The position numbers were made by a program, and so were the translations under genes. This document shows, one piece after another, positions 16,316 through 26,087 of a stretch of DNA of 64,000 nucleotides. Positions within the stretch are counted from its first letter, which is position 1; each line of letters opens with the position of its first letter. The stretch spans positions 52,890-116,889 of the forward strand of contig NZ_PVXL01000043.1 of the NCBI RefSeq assembly GCF_002995805.1. Direction: 5' to 3'. Below the pieces are notes generated by a model. That model ran no database searches, was not told where the DNA came from, and worked only from the letters and a program-made list of their open reading frames with translations. Origin of the DNA: Neomoorella stamsii (GTDB taxonomy: Bacteria > Bacillota > DSM-521 > Neomoorellales > Neomoorellaceae).

Positions 16316-16966
16316 GTGCCCTTTACAGCTCCTACTGTGGCCAATAAAGGTAACCTCTTCCATGTCGGTCCCAGTCCGATTATCCTGGTAACGGTGCAAG
16401 AATGGGTGGTCTTTAATATCGTGCAATCTACTTTGCTGTTAATTCCAACCTGGGGAATACAGCCAGTAAGTCCGCCTGCAAATGCGCTTGCTGCCCATGC
16501 CAGCCGGCCTTTATTACATGAGGAACTACAGCCGCGACATATTGAATTAATCACTGCGGAAAGGGTGCTGGATTCGGTTTACCTGGCCACGGAAAACTTA
16601 TTCCAGTGGTATTATAGTTCCTCCTCACCTACTCCAGGCGTGCCGGTTAAAGTTATTGCCTGCTGTGCTAAAAATATTACCGCCAGGCAGCAACTGGTGC
16701 CCATTCCCCCCGGCAGCCATGCCCTGGCGAGGGCTTTCTACAATTATGAAATTCTTGTGACCTATGCCGATGCTGCCGGCCACACCGCTACCATTACCCT
16801 GATGTCCGGGCCCCGCTGGCAGCGGGCCTTTGTTTCCCCCGGACCGGGCCGCCTGGAGGTACAGGTCAAGGTTGCCTGTTCACGTATTGAGATTACTACT
16901 CCCCCTCCCCCGGAACCCGGGCCGGCCTCGCCGTATAAGCCGGTCCGGGTATGGGTTTGTGTGTAA
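16316..16966 (+). CDS. hypothetical protein, Pro-rich tail
   Basis: 216 residues starting at GTG 16316 after GGGTGAAGG. No family is recognised. Residues 60-110 (HIELITAERVLDSVYLATENL and following) and 115-180 look like beta-rich segments, with two Cys in VIACCAKNI. Residues 195-210 are Pro-rich (TTPPPPEPGPASPYK). No signal peptide or membrane segment is seen. It is the last gene of the glycosyltransferase cluster, 37 bp after the second GT4, and ends 50 bp before the convergent glnA copy. A structural role with the camelysin-like protein is possible but unproven. Confidence 0.6.
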   Translation: MPFTAPTVANKGNLFHVGPSPIILVTVQEWVVFNIVQSTLLLIPTWGIQPVSPPANALAAHASRPLLHEELQPRHIELITAERVLDSVYLATENLFQWYYSSSSPTPGVPVKVIACCAKNITARQQLVPIPPGSHALARAFYNYEILVTYADAAGHTATITLMSGPRWQRAFVSPGPGRLEVQVKVACSRIEITTPPPPEPGPASPYKPVRVWVCV

Positions 16967-17016
16967 CAACCCGGGCGTGTCCCTGGTCGGGAAATTGGTG
17001 GCACCTGATGCTGCTT

Positions 17017-18351
17017 TCAAAACATGGTCAAGTATTGCTCTACTTCCCACCGGTGGACCTGGACGCGGTACTCGTCCCATTCCTTTTCTTTGGCTTCGAC
17101 AAAGCGTTCATAGATATGGTCGCCCAGGGCTTCTCTGATTACTTTATCACGGGAAAGCTCGTCCAGGGCTTCCTTGAGGTCCCCCGGCAGGCTGCCGATA
17201 CCCAGGTCGCGGCGTTCGGCTGCCGTCATTTCGTAGATATTGCGTTCTACAGGTGCAGGGGGCTGGATCTGCTTCTTTATCCCGTCCAGGCCGGCTTTGA
17301 GCATGACGGCCAGGGCCAGGTAAGGATTGCAGGCCGGGTCGGGGTTGCGCAATTCTATTCTAGTTGAGGCCCCGCGCTTGGCTGGCACGCGAATCAAGGG
17401 GCTGCGATTGCGGGGGGACCAGGCGATATAGACCGGGGCCTCAAAACCTGGTACCAGGCGTTTGTAGGAATTGACCGTCGGGTTGGTAACAGCTGCCATG
17501 GCCCGGGCATGGTGCATCAGGCCGCCGATATAGTAATAGGCTGTCTGGCTTAGCTGTAAGGGATCTCCCGGATCATAAAAGGCGTTCTGCCCGTCTTTGA
17601 ACAGGGACTGGTGGGTATGCATGCCCGAACCGTTAATGCCGGCTATCGGTTTGGGCATAAAGGTGGCATGAAGGCCATGGCGCTGGGCGATGGTGCGGAC
17701 AACGAATTTAAAGGTGGCGATTTTATCGGCCGTGGCCAGGGCGTTATCGTATTTGAAGTCAATCTCATGCTGGCCCGGGGCAACCTCATGATGGGAAGCC
17801 TCGATTTCAAAGCCCATGGCTTCCAGGGCCAGGACCATATCCCGGCGGGCGTCTTCGCCCAGGTCAACCGGTGACAGGTCAAAGTAACCGGCCTGGTCAT
17901 GGGTTTCCAGGGTGGGCTTACGGCCATCGGTATGGAAGAGGAAGAATTCCGCCTCGGGGCCGGCATACATGGTATAGCCCATGGCTTCCGCCTCAGCCAG
18001 GACTTTTTTCAGCGCTCCCCGGGGACAGCCAGCAAAGGGGGTGCCGTCAGGGTTATAAACATCGCAGATTAACCTGGCTACCGCCCCGTCGGCCGGCCGC
18101 CAGGGAAAGATGGCAAAGGTAGAGGGGTCGGGTCGCAGGTACATATCGGATTCTTCGATGCGGACGAAACCGTGGATGGAAGAGCCGTCAAACATTAATT
18201 CGCCGTCAAGGGCTTTCTCTAATTCCTTGGTAGTAATGGCAACATTCTTTAAAACCCCGAAGATGTCGGTAAACTGCAGGCGGATAAAACGGACGTTAAG
18301 TTCCTTTACCCGCTGGAGAATATCCTCCCCGGTTAGTTTTTCATTTACCAT
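17017..18351 (-). CDS. glnA: glutamine synthetase, type I-alpha (second copy)
   Basis: 444 residues, closely similar to the copy at 9106 throughout ([52 protein letters not shown]). The C-terminal loop reads NIYEMTAAE, which has a Tyr one position from the usual adenylylation site context but lacks the DLPPEE surround of the GSI-beta form. It starts at ATG 18351 after GGAGG. It is a single-gene unit with its own promoter and a leader with an ANTAR-type hairpin and terminator. A duplicate of the first copy, with separate RNA-level control. Confidence 0.94.
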   Translation of the reverse strand: MVNEKLTGEDILQRVKELNVRFIRLQFTDIFGVLKNVAITTKELEKALDGELMFDGSSIHGFVRIEESDMYLRPDPSTFAIFPWRPADGAVARLICDVYNPDGTPFAGCPRGALKKVLAEAEAMGYTMYAGPEAEFFLFHTDGRKPTLETHDQAGYFDLSPVDLGEDARRDMVLALEAMGFEIEASHHEVAPGQHEIDFKYDNALATADKIATFKFVVRTIAQRHGLHATFMPKPIAGINGSGMHTHQSLFKDGQNAFYDPGDPLQLSQTAYYYIGGLMHHARAMAAVTNPTVNSYKRLVPGFEAPVYIAWSPRNRSPLIRVPAKRGASTRIELRNPDPACNPYLALAVMLKAGLDGIKKQIQPPAPVERNIYEMTAAERRDLGIGSLPGDLKEALDELSRDKVIREALGDHIYERFVEAKEKEWDEYRVQVHRWEVEQYLTMF

Positions 18352-18376
18352 CGAAAATCCTCCAGTTAAAATTTTT

Positions 18377-18461
18377 CCCCAAAAGCATAAAGCCCTCTTA
18401 AGCTACTACTTTCCATAGCTTCAGAGGGCTTCTTTACCCCTTTGGGAACGCCATTGCTCCC
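18377..18461 (-). promoter_or_regulatory. second glnA leader: ANTAR-type hairpin and terminator
   Basis: Hairpin at 18461-18444: GGGA pairs with TCCC around GC-AATGGC-GT (loop A1, G4). It can be enclosed by an outer GGCTT/AAGCC stem whose right side belongs to the terminator's left arm. Terminator: AGCCCTCT (18430-18423) pairs with AGAGGGCT (18398-18391), with inner AAGCTA/TAGCTT pairing, followed by TTTATGCTTTT. Confidence 0.72.
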
Positions 18462-18498
18462 GCTTAAGCCATTTTGCCGATCACCGACTTTTGCAGTT

Positions 18499-18526
18499 AT
18501 TATATCATACTTTATAGAGCCGTCAA
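18499..18526 (-). promoter_or_regulatory. sigma-A type promoter of the second glnA
   Basis: TTGACG (18526-18521) and TATAAT (18504-18499) are 16 bp apart, placing the transcript start just before the leader hairpins. Confidence 0.75.
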
Positions 18527-18618
18527 GCTTTTTTATGATAGAATATTTACGATGGCCCGGGGATAAAATGGATTAGCAAGGTTAACCGGGTACAAATATC
18601 ATTGGGGTGATTATAAAA

Positions 18619-19257
18619 ATGTTGTGGTCGCTACTATTCCTTTTTTTATTTATCCCCATGCTGCTGGCTTCCCTTTTCCTCAATTTAGCTGTTTTTTCCT
18701 TTGCCCGGCTGGGACTGACACCGGCAGGGGCTTTTACTTTGCTTGCAGCTTCAATCATTGGCGGGCTCATTAATATCCCCATTTCCCGCCGGCGCCTTTA
18801 TATTGAACAACCCCAGTTCGGGCGCTTCTCCTTCTTTTTCTATTACCCGCCCCAGGTGAGCTACCAGCTCCTGTGCGTTAACGTCGGCGGGGCGGTGATC
18901 CCCGTCCTCTTTTCCCTCTACCTCCTGGCCACCCGGGCGCCGTTACTGCCGGCCCTGCAGGCTACGCTTATTGTTACCATTGTGGCCAAGATCCTGGCCC
19001 GGGTAGTACCGGGAGTGGGTATTTCCATACCTACCTTTATCCCGCCCATTGTCGCCGCCCTGGCCGCCATTATCGTTTCTCCCCATAATGCCGCCCCGGT
19101 GGCCTACATTGCCGGCGCTCTGGGCACCCTCCTGGGAGCCGACATTTTAAACCTCGGCGCCATCCGCAGCTTGCGCTCCCAGGTGGTCAGCATCGGCGGC
19201 GCCGGCGTCTTTGACGGCATTTTCCTGGTGGCCCTGGCCGCATCTTTATTAAGTTAA
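18619..19257 (+). CDS. DUF1614 family membrane protein
   Basis: 212 residues from ATG 18619, 8 nt after GGGGTGA. Five to six hydrophobic segments are visible (LWSLLFLFLFIPMLLASLFL, then around residues 35-55, 85-105, 110-130, 140-165 and 190-210). Conserved points are GGLINIPIS near residue 55 and GGAGVFDGIFLVALAA near the end. A second member of this family lies at 37969. The function of DUF1614 is unknown. It is transcribed divergently from the second glnA and converges on the third. Confidence 0.8.
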   Translation: MLWSLLFLFLFIPMLLASLFLNLAVFSFARLGLTPAGAFTLLAASIIGGLINIPISRRRLYIEQPQFGRFSFFFYYPPQVSYQLLCVNVGGAVIPVLFSLYLLATRAPLLPALQATLIVTIVAKILARVVPGVGISIPTFIPPIVAALAAIIVSPHNAAPVAYIAGALGTLLGADILNLGAIRSLRSQVVSIGGAGVFDGIFLVALAASLLS

Positions 19258-19292
19258 AGTATTGAATTAAAGCTGCCTGTAGGGGACAACAA

Positions 19293-19322
19293 ACCCTGCC
19301 CTTACTGGCAGCAGGGCAGGGT
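19293..19322 (-). terminator. terminator after the third glutamine synthetase
   Basis: On the minus strand ACCCTGCCC and GGGCAGGGT form a 9-bp stem with a 12-nt loop, followed by TTTGTTGT. The T tract is imperfect. Confidence 0.7.
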
Positions 19323-19334
19323 GAAGAACTTTGC

Positions 19335-20756
19335 CTAAATATCGTAGTACAGGACAAACTCATATGGATGGGGCCGGAGTTTGATCTGGCTGATTTCCCT
19401 TTTCGTTTTGTATTCAATCCAGCTATTGATGAGGTCCTCGTCAAAGACGCCACCCTGGAGTAAAAACTCGTGGTCTTTTTGCAGGGCGGCAATAGCTTCT
19501 TCAAGGGAGCCGGGCAGGGAGCTTATCCTGGCTGCTTCTTCCGGCGGTAAATCGTAGATGTCTTTATCCAGGGGATCACCCGGATGAATCTTGTTTTTAA
19601 TCCCGTCGATACCGGCCATTAAAAGGGCGGCAAAGGCAAGGTAGGGGTTACAGGAAGGATCGGGCGGCCGGTATTCGATTCTCTTGGAGTTCGGGCTGTT
19701 GGAATACATGGGAATACGGATGGCCGCGCTGCGGTTGCGCTGGGAGTAAACCAGGTTCACCGGGGCTTCAAAGCCGGGCACCAGCCGCTTGAAAGAATTG
19801 GTGGTGGGGCTGCAGAAGGCCGCCAGGGCCGGGGCGTGCTTTAACAGCCCGCCGATATAATAAAGGGCGAGTTCGCTTAAACCGGCGTAACCACTGGCAT
19901 CAAAGAATAATGGCTGGCCCTCCTTCCACAGGCTCTGGTGGACGTGCATTCCCGAGCCGTTATCCTGGAACACCGGCTTGGGCATAAAGGTAGCCGTTTT
20001 ATTATGCTTGATGGCTACGTTTTTTACCACATATTTAAACATCATCAGCTGGTCGGCCATCCGGGTGAGGGGAGCGTACTTCATATCAATCTCACCCTGA
20101 CCGGCCGTGGCCACCTCATGGTGATGGGCTTCCACGGCGATGCCCATCTCTTTCAGCAATAGCACCATTTCTGTACGCAGGTTTTGCAGGGTATCAGTAG
20201 GGGGAACCGGGAAATACCCTTCCTTGTAACGCGGCCGGTAGCCAAGGTTGGGATGGCCGTTCATTTCTGTCCCTGAGTTCCAGAAACCCTCCACGGAGTC
20301 GAGGAAGTAATAACCGGCGTACTGGCTTTGATCAAAGCGGACGTGATCGAGGATGAAAAACTCGGCCTCTGGACCCCAGTAACTGGTATCAGCAATACCT
20401 GTTTCTTTGAGATAGGACTCCGCCTTCTGGGCTATAAAGCGGGGATCGCGATTGTAGTTCTTATCAGTAACCGGGTCATAGACGTTACAGATCAGGCTCA
20501 ATGTCGGGATTTCGCAAAATGGATCAATAAAGGCTGTTCCCGGATCGGGAATGAGGATCATGTCGCTCTCATTGATGGTTTTAAAGCCGCGGATACTGGA
20601 ACCGTCAAAACCTACGCCGCTGGTAAAAACCTCTTCCCCAAACTGTTCTATGGGGACCGTGAAATGCTGCCATGTGCCGGGCAGGTCGATAAATTTCAGG
20701 TCAACCATCTGGACATTGTTTTCCCTGGCCATGGCGAGGACTTCTTTTGCCGTCAT
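19335..20756 (-). CDS. glnA: glutamine synthetase, type I-beta-like (third copy)
   Basis: 473 residues, distinct from the two 444-residue copies. It has the longer central insertion (around residues 140-190) and the extended C-terminus of the GSI-beta class. The segment [20 protein letters not shown] matches the adenylylation loop of enteric enzymes and keeps the Tyr. No adenylyltransferase gene is in the window. Active-site motifs are intact: [45 protein letters not shown]. Its leader holds a paired ANTAR-type hairpin and a terminator, so it is likely under the same control as the other copies. Confidence 0.93.
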   Translation of the reverse strand: MTAKEVLAMARENNVQMVDLKFIDLPGTWQHFTVPIEQFGEEVFTSGVGFDGSSIRGFKTINESDMILIPDPGTAFIDPFCEIPTLSLICNVYDPVTDKNYNRDPRFIAQKAESYLKETGIADTSYWGPEAEFFILDHVRFDQSQYAGYYFLDSVEGFWNSGTEMNGHPNLGYRPRYKEGYFPVPPTDTLQNLRTEMVLLLKEMGIAVEAHHHEVATAGQGEIDMKYAPLTRMADQLMMFKYVVKNVAIKHNKTATFMPKPVFQDNGSGMHVHQSLWKEGQPLFFDASGYAGLSELALYYIGGLLKHAPALAAFCSPTTNSFKRLVPGFEAPVNLVYSQRNRSAAIRIPMYSNSPNSKRIEYRPPDPSCNPYLAFAALLMAGIDGIKNKIHPGDPLDKDIYDLPPEEAARISSLPGSLEEAIAALQKDHEFLLQGGVFDEDLINSWIEYKTKREISQIKLRPHPYEFVLYYDI

Positions 20757-20854
20757 ACTCTTGGAGAAACCCCTTTCATTTTAAGTTATAACTTGGACTA
20801 CCATTTTCATCCTCCAAGGAACAGGCTATTCCTTCCACCTCCCTCTGCTTCAGC

Positions 20855-20957
20855 AAAAAGAAAAACGCCCCATTGGGGTTTTACCCCTGGAGCGTCTTTG
20901 CTCACTCTGGCATGCATCGCCGTTTGATTTAATAAGTTTAAGGACACCCTTGCCCTT
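20855..20957 (-). promoter_or_regulatory. third glnA leader: paired ANTAR-type hairpins and terminator
   Basis: First hairpin 20957-20940: AAGG pairs with CCTT around GC-AAGGGT-GT. Second hairpin 20903-20890: GA pairs with TC around GC-AAAGAC-GC. Both six-base loops have A1 and G4. The second hairpin shares bases with the left arm of a terminator (ACGCTCC at 20895-20889 with GGGGCGT at 20871-20865, inner GGGG/CCCC), followed by TTTTCTTTTT. The linker between hairpins is 36 nt. Confidence 0.8.
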
Positions 20958-20964
20958 TGCTATT

Positions 20965-20993
20965 AATATATATCACAATTAAATTTTTTGCAA
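20965..20993 (-). promoter_or_regulatory. promoter of the third glnA
   Basis: TTGCAA (20993-20988) and TATATT (20970-20965) are 17 bp apart, directly before the leader hairpins. Confidence 0.65.
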
Positions 20994-21009
20994 GCACAAA
21001 TTCATCATT

Positions 21010-21348
21010 TTACCCCGGCAGGCAGATCTTCTGGCCGACCTGGAGATTGTAGGGATCGACATGGGGATTTAGTTCCAGCAACTTTTCTACCGTTGTCCCG
21101 GTGACCCGGGCAATGCTGTACAGGGTGTCGCCAGGGGCCACCTCCCAGTAAACGCCTGAAGGACAGGGCGGTTCAGGTGGCAGGCAGAGCACCTGGCCAA
21201 TCTGCAGGTTGTAGGGATCAACACCCCGATTCAAGCGCAGCAGTTCGTCTACCGTGGTTCCAATCCGTAAGGCTATTAGATAAAGGGTATCCCCTGCCTC
21301 CACCCGCCAGTAACGGCCGGACGGGCAGGGTACTTGGAATAAGCCCAC
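21010..21348 (-). CDS. double LysM-domain protein
   Basis: 112 residues starting at GTG 21348 after GGGGTGAT. It consists of two near-identical LysM repeats: CPSGRYWRVEAGDTLYLIAL (residues 8-27) and CPSGVYWEVAPGDTLYSIAR (residues 62-81), each ending in VDPYNLQ(I/V)GQ and a CLP motif. No signal peptide or catalytic domain is present. LysM pairs of this kind bind peptidoglycan or spore cortex and are common among spore-coat morphogenetic proteins that act from inside the mother cell, which would explain the missing signal. It lies 68 bp after lysC. Confidence 0.85.
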   Translation of the reverse strand: MGLFQVPCPSGRYWRVEAGDTLYLIALRIGTTVDELLRLNRGVDPYNLQIGQVLCLPPEPPCPSGVYWEVAPGDTLYSIARVTGTTVEKLLELNPHVDPYNLQVGQKICLPG

Positions 21349-21416
21349 GCCTAATCACCCCTTGCAGGTTTTCTTCCTGCATCTTATGCGCGGGCTCTGA
21401 AAAAAGGTACCGGGGT

Positions 21417-22634
21417 TTATTCTTTATCCAGGCCGAAACGGCTGTGGAGGGCCTGCATGGCGCGGGTCAGGTATTCCTCGTCGATAATACAGGAAACCTT
21501 GATCTCGGAGGTACTGATCATATGAATATTGATCCCTTCCTCCGCCAGGCAGGCAAACATGTCGGCTGCCACGCCGGGATTGGTGATCATGCCGGCACCG
21601 ACAATGGATACCTTGGCTACCCTATCATTATAAGTTACCTTGCTGGCACCTATCTCGGCCCGCACCCTTTCGGTAACCTCCACGGCCTTGCGTAGATCGT
21701 CGCGGCCGACGGTAAAGGCAATATCGTTAATCCCGTCCCGCATGGCGCTCTGAACGATCATATCGACATTAATGCTTTCCCTGGCCAGGGCGACAAAGAG
21801 GGCCTTGGCAATCCCCGGCCGGTCGGGAACATCATGGAGGGCTATCCGGGCTACGTTACGGTCACCGGCTACGCCGCTGACAACCATTTTCTTTTCCAAT
21901 TCCGTCACCTCTTTCACCAGGGTTCCTTCATTGTCGTTAAAGCTGGAACGTACCTCTAAAACCACATGGTTTAGCTTGCCAAACTCCACCGAGCGGGGCT
22001 GCAGTACCTGGGCCCCGAGGCTGGCCAGTTCCAGCATTTCGTCGTAAGAGATAACCGGGAGTTTCCTGGCTGCAGGTACGACCCGGGGGTCAGCCGTATA
22101 AACGCCGTCCACGTCGGTATAAATCTGGCAAACGTCAGCCTTCAGGGCGGCAGCTACGGCTACGGCCGTCGTATCCGAACCACCCCGGCCGAGGGTGGTG
22201 ATCTCGTTATCGCAGGTCATGCCCTGGAAACCGGCGACAATGACGATTTTACCTTCCGCCAGTTCCCGGCGCAGGCGGTCACAGCTCACCTCCAGGATAC
22301 GGGCCTTGGTGTGGACATTGTCGGTTAAAATGCCCACCTGGGGACCCGTCAGGGAAATGACCGGTTCCCCCAGTTCATAAATGGCCATGGCCAGCAAGGC
22401 AATGGATGTCTGCTCCCCTGTAGCCAGGAGCATGTCCATTTCCCGGGCCGGTGGGTTGGGACTGATCTCGTGGGCCATGGCGATCAGGTCGTCGGTCATA
22501 TCTCCCGGGGCCGAGACGATGACCACCACCTCATTGCCTGCCCGGCGGGTGTTAACCACCCGGCGGGCGACATTCTTGACCCGTTCGGGGCCATTAACGG
22601 AAGTCCCGCCGTATTTTTGAACTATAAGTGCCAT
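21417..22634 (-). CDS. lysC: aspartate kinase
   Basis: 405 residues. The kinase start [20 protein letters not shown] and the [20 protein letters not shown] segment are characteristic. Two ACT domains occupy about residues 265-400 ([40 protein letters not shown]), the site of feedback control. It phosphorylates aspartate, the first step to Lys, Thr and Met. It is the last enzyme gene of the SAM-riboswitch operon, 55 bp after thrB. An internal start for a beta subunit is possible near residue 245 but was not shown. Confidence 0.95.
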   Translation of the reverse strand: MALIVQKYGGTSVNGPERVKNVARRVVNTRRAGNEVVVIVSAPGDMTDDLIAMAHEISPNPPAREMDMLLATGEQTSIALLAMAIYELGEPVISLTGPQVGILTDNVHTKARILEVSCDRLRRELAEGKIVIVAGFQGMTCDNEITTLGRGGSDTTAVAVAAALKADVCQIYTDVDGVYTADPRVVPAARKLPVISYDEMLELASLGAQVLQPRSVEFGKLNHVVLEVRSSFNDNEGTLVKEVTELEKKMVVSGVAGDRNVARIALHDVPDRPGIAKALFVALARESINVDMIVQSAMRDGINDIAFTVGRDDLRKAVEVTERVRAEIGASKVTYNDRVAKVSIVGAGMITNPGVAADMFACLAEEGINIHMISTSEIKVSCIIDEEYLTRAMQALHSRFGLDKE

Positions 22635-22688
22635 AAAGAACCTCCTTTAATGGAGTTAGAGGTAGGAAGCAGTAAAAGTTTTAAAAAG

Positions 22689-23609
22689 TTAGCAGCAGGA
22701 GTGGGAATTCCCTCTGTTTTCTATGACAATGGCTCCCTGGTAACACGGGGCCAGCTCTTTAATTATGCACGCTACCCCGTGGCGGGCAAAGGCTGCTGCC
22801 ATGGCCGGTCCTACCTCAGGCTTACGGCCACGGCAAAAGGCAATTACCGACGGCCCGGAACCGCTTAAAGCGACCGCCAGGGCCCCGGCCTCCCGGGCGG
22901 CGGCAAAAACCTCCCCCATCCCCGGCACCAGGGGTAAGCGGTAGGGCTGGTGCAGTTTATCCTCCATCATCTTGCCCATTAGCTCCAGGTCACCAGCCTG
23001 GACGGCAGCCAGGAGGAGACCCACCCGGCTGAGGTTAAAAACGGCATCACTTAAGGCCACCCTGGCTGGCAGGACACCCCGGGATACCCTTGTTGACAGG
23101 GTAAACTGGGGAATGGCTACCACGGTCATTAACCCTGCTGGCGGTTCCAGGCGCCGGCAGTAGACCTTATCCCCGTCCCTGGCGGCTACCACCAGGCCGC
23201 CTAAAATGGCCGGGGCTACATTATCGGGGTGCCCTTCCAGATTCGTGGCCAGATTTACCAGTTCGTCCTGGCTTAATGGTTCACCCAGAAGGGCATTGGC
23301 CCCTACTAGCCCCCCTACCAGGGCTGCCGCGCTGGAGCCCAGTCCCCGGGCCACCGGGATGCTATTATGCATGGTTATTTTCAAATTAACCGCCGCCCGC
23401 CTGGCCCGGGCAAAGACGGCCAGGGCGGCCCGGTAAGCGATATTCTCCGGCCCCCGGGGGATGGTTGCCTCGCCTTCACCGGTCACGGTAATCTCCAGGG
23501 CAGGAGCTGCTTCGATTAGTAGTTCATCGTAGAGATCCAGGGCCATCCCCAGGGTGTCAAACCCCGGCCCCAGGTTGGCCGTAGTAGCCGGCACCCGCAC
23601 CAGTGGCAT
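22689..23609 (-). CDS. thrB: homoserine kinase
   Basis: 306 residues, GHMP kinase family. N-terminal VPATTANLGPGFDTLGMAL, the ATP-binding PVARGLGSSAAALVGGLVGA near residue 88, and the C-terminal LSGSGPSVIAFC are all in place. It makes O-phosphohomoserine for threonine synthase, the neighbouring gene. The last residues end in CC, and no second domain is present. Spacing to thrC upstream is 75 bp. Confidence 0.95.
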   Translation of the reverse strand: MPLVRVPATTANLGPGFDTLGMALDLYDELLIEAAPALEITVTGEGEATIPRGPENIAYRAALAVFARARRAAVNLKITMHNSIPVARGLGSSAAALVGGLVGANALLGEPLSQDELVNLATNLEGHPDNVAPAILGGLVVAARDGDKVYCRRLEPPAGLMTVVAIPQFTLSTRVSRGVLPARVALSDAVFNLSRVGLLLAAVQAGDLELMGKMMEDKLHQPYRLPLVPGMGEVFAAAREAGALAVALSGSGPSVIAFCRGRKPEVGPAMAAAFARHGVACIIKELAPCYQGAIVIENRGNSHSCC

Positions 23610-23684
23610 AAATTATCCTACCTTCATTTCTCCATCTCCAGGGCGGGACCCTTAAGGTACTCTGCCCTTTGTTATGGCTGTTTA

Positions 23685-24731
23685 CTACAATACTATCTCT
23701 AATACTTTGGATTCCTCAGGTGGCAGGGATATGGGCTCGGCCACCTGCTTGATGGCGATATTAGGATCCTTCAGACCGTGACCGGTAAGGACGCAGACGA
23801 CCCGGTCACTGGAATGGAAATAACCCTTTTTAACATACTTGATCACACCGGCTAGGGAAGCGGCCGAAGCCGGTTCGGCAAAGATGCCTTCTGCCGTAGC
23901 TAGCAGGCGCTGGGCCGCCAGGATTTCTTCATCGCTGACACAATCAATAAAGCCCCCGGATTCTTTAGCTGCCCGGACGGCCGGCTGCCAGCTAGCCGGG
24001 TTACCAATGCGGATAGCCGTGGCCACCGTTTCCGGGTTGGGCACCACTTCGCCTCGCACTATCGGGGCGGCGCCTTCGGCCTGGAAGCCAATCATCTTCG
24101 GCAAATAATGGCTGCGGCCGGCCTGGTAATATTCGTTAAAACCTTTCCAATAAGCAGTAATATTGCCGGCGTTACCTACGGGTATGGCCAGGTAATCCGG
24201 CGCCTCGCCAAGCCAATCGCAAACCTCAAAGGCGGCCGTTTTCTGGCCTTCAATGCGAAAAGGGTTAATGGAATTGACCAGGGTAATGGGATGTTGAGCC
24301 GTGATCCGGCGTACCAGATCCAGGGCGTCGTCAAAATTACCCTGGATGGCAATTACCCTAGCACCATAAAAGAGGGCCTGGGCCAGTTTCCCCAGGGCGA
24401 TGTTGCCTTCCGGGATAAGAACACTGCACTTTAAGCCACAACGGGCGGCATAGGCAGCAGCCGAAGCCGACGTATTGCCCGTTGAGGCACACATAATAGC
24501 CTTCGACCCGCCCTCCATGGCTTTGGCCACCGCCATTACCATGCCCCGGTCTTTAAAGGAACCGGTGGGGTTAAGTCCTTCATACTTGAAATAGATTTTT
24601 ATACCCAGCTCCCGGGAAAGATTCCCGGCGGCTATCAGGGGGGTGTTGCCCTCCTGTAAAGTAACCAAGGGAGTTGCCTCCGTCACCGGCAGGAACTCCC
24701 GGTAAGCGCGAATAACTCCCGGCCAGCTCAA
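23685..24731 (-). CDS. thrC: threonine synthase
   Basis: 348 residues, PLP-dependent. The PLP lysine lies in TGSFKDRGM near residue 60, with [18 protein letters not shown] near residue 83 and the Gly-rich phosphate site [16 protein letters not shown] near residue 185. Starts at a TTG (24731) that overlaps the hom stop codon, with GGAGGAGA just upstream inside hom. Converts O-phosphohomoserine to threonine. The tight overlap means translational coupling with hom. Confidence 0.94.
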   Translation of the reverse strand: MSWPGVIRAYREFLPVTEATPLVTLQEGNTPLIAAGNLSRELGIKIYFKYEGLNPTGSFKDRGMVMAVAKAMEGGSKAIMCASTGNTSASAAAYAARCGLKCSVLIPEGNIALGKLAQALFYGARVIAIQGNFDDALDLVRRITAQHPITLVNSINPFRIEGQKTAAFEVCDWLGEAPDYLAIPVGNAGNITAYWKGFNEYYQAGRSHYLPKMIGFQAEGAAPIVRGEVVPNPETVATAIRIGNPASWQPAVRAAKESGGFIDCVSDEEILAAQRLLATAEGIFAEPASAASLAGVIKYVKKGYFHSSDRVVCVLTGHGLKDPNIAIKQVAEPISLPPEESKVLEIVL

Positions 24732-26026
24732 CCACCTTCTCCTCCTTCTACCCGCACAACACAGGCTATTTCTTTAACAACCGGCAAACCGGCTAAGACG
24801 CCCAGGGCATCCTGCATATTTTGCTCCCGCACACGGTGGGTAATGAGCACCAGTTCGGCCAGTTCCCCCAGCATTCGCTCCTGGATGACCGAAGCCAGGC
24901 TGACTTCCCGCTCGCCAAAGACACCGGCAATACTGGCCAGGACCCCCGGCCGGTCGACAACTACCAGTCTTAAGTAATACTTAGTAATAATGGCTCCCAT
25001 GGGTTTCAGGGGTTTATCATAAAAGCAGGTACAGGATATGCGGCCGCGGGTTTTGTGCTTGATATTGCGGGCCGCTTCCATAATATCGCCCACCACGGCG
25101 CTGGCCGTAGGCATGGAACCGGCACCCCGGCCGTAAAACATGGTTTCCCCAACGGCATCGCCTTCCACGAAAATGGCATTAAAAACATCGCTGACTGCCG
25201 CCAGGGGGTGGTTTAAGGGTACCAGGGCTGGGTGGACCCGTACCTCTATTCCTTCTTCGTCTTCCCGGGCAATCCCTAAGAGCTTGACGGCATAACCCAG
25301 GTCGGCAGCGTAACTGATGTCCTGGGCCGTGAGATTGCTGATGCCTTCCCGGTAAACATCCGGGTAAGTAATGCGGGTACCAAAGGCAATGGAAGCCAGG
25401 ATGGCCATTTTGCGGGCGGCATCGTCTCCTTCAATGTCGGCAGCAGGATCAGCTTCGGCATAACCCAGGGACTGGGCTTCCCGGAGGACTTCAGCAAAAT
25501 CCCGCCCTTCCCGGCTCATCTTGGTGAGGATATAATTGGTGGTCCCGTTGACGATGCCCATGACCTGGCGGATACGGTTCCCGGCCAGGCATTCCTTCAA
25601 TGGATGGATAATGGGAATACCCCCACCCACACTGGCCTCAAAGAAAAGGTCAACACCGCTGGCCTCAGCGGCATCAAAAAGCTCCTTGCCGTAAAGGGCG
25701 AGGAGATCCTTGTTGGCCGTAACCACGCTTTTACCCTGGCTGATAGCCTTAAGGATGTATTCCCGGGCCGCGCCGGTGCCGCCCATCACCTCGACTATAA
25801 TGGGAATATCCGGGTCAGCCAGGATCGTTTCCGGATCGGTAGTAAGCAAGTCGGGACTAACTTCTACCTGGCGGGTTCGATGCCTATCTCGCACCAGGAT
25901 GCGGCTGATTTTTAAAGGCCGGCCCAGCTTCTGGGAGATGGCAGCGCCGTTCTGCTGCAGGAGCCGGACCACGCCGCTGCCAACGGTCCCCAGGCCCAGG
26001 AGGCCAATATTTATTGGTCCTGACAC
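24728..26026 (-). CDS. hom: homoserine dehydrogenase with ACT domain
   Basis: 432 residues starting at GTG 26026. NAD(P)-binding [15 protein letters not shown], the [12 protein letters not shown] segment, the central catalytic part ([31 protein letters not shown]) and a C-terminal ACT domain ([20 protein letters not shown]) for threonine feedback. It supplies homoserine to both the Thr branch (thrB, thrC downstream) and the Met branch (metX, metY upstream), so it sits at the middle of the operon in both map and pathway. Confidence 0.95.
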   Translation of the reverse strand: MSGPINIGLLGLGTVGSGVVRLLQQNGAAISQKLGRPLKISRILVRDRHRTRQVEVSPDLLTTDPETILADPDIPIIVEVMGGTGAAREYILKAISQGKSVVTANKDLLALYGKELFDAAEASGVDLFFEASVGGGIPIIHPLKECLAGNRIRQVMGIVNGTTNYILTKMSREGRDFAEVLREAQSLGYAEADPAADIEGDDAARKMAILASIAFGTRITYPDVYREGISNLTAQDISYAADLGYAVKLLGIAREDEEGIEVRVHPALVPLNHPLAAVSDVFNAIFVEGDAVGETMFYGRGAGSMPTASAVVGDIMEAARNIKHKTRGRISCTCFYDKPLKPMGAIITKYYLRLVVVDRPGVLASIAGVFGEREVSLASVIQERMLGELAELVLITHRVREQNMQDALGVLAGLPVVKEIACVVRVEGGEGG

Positions 26027-26087
26027 ACCTTCACTCTCCTCGTACCTTTCAATTTTACCTTATCCCTCCCTGTTGGGCAATACTTTT

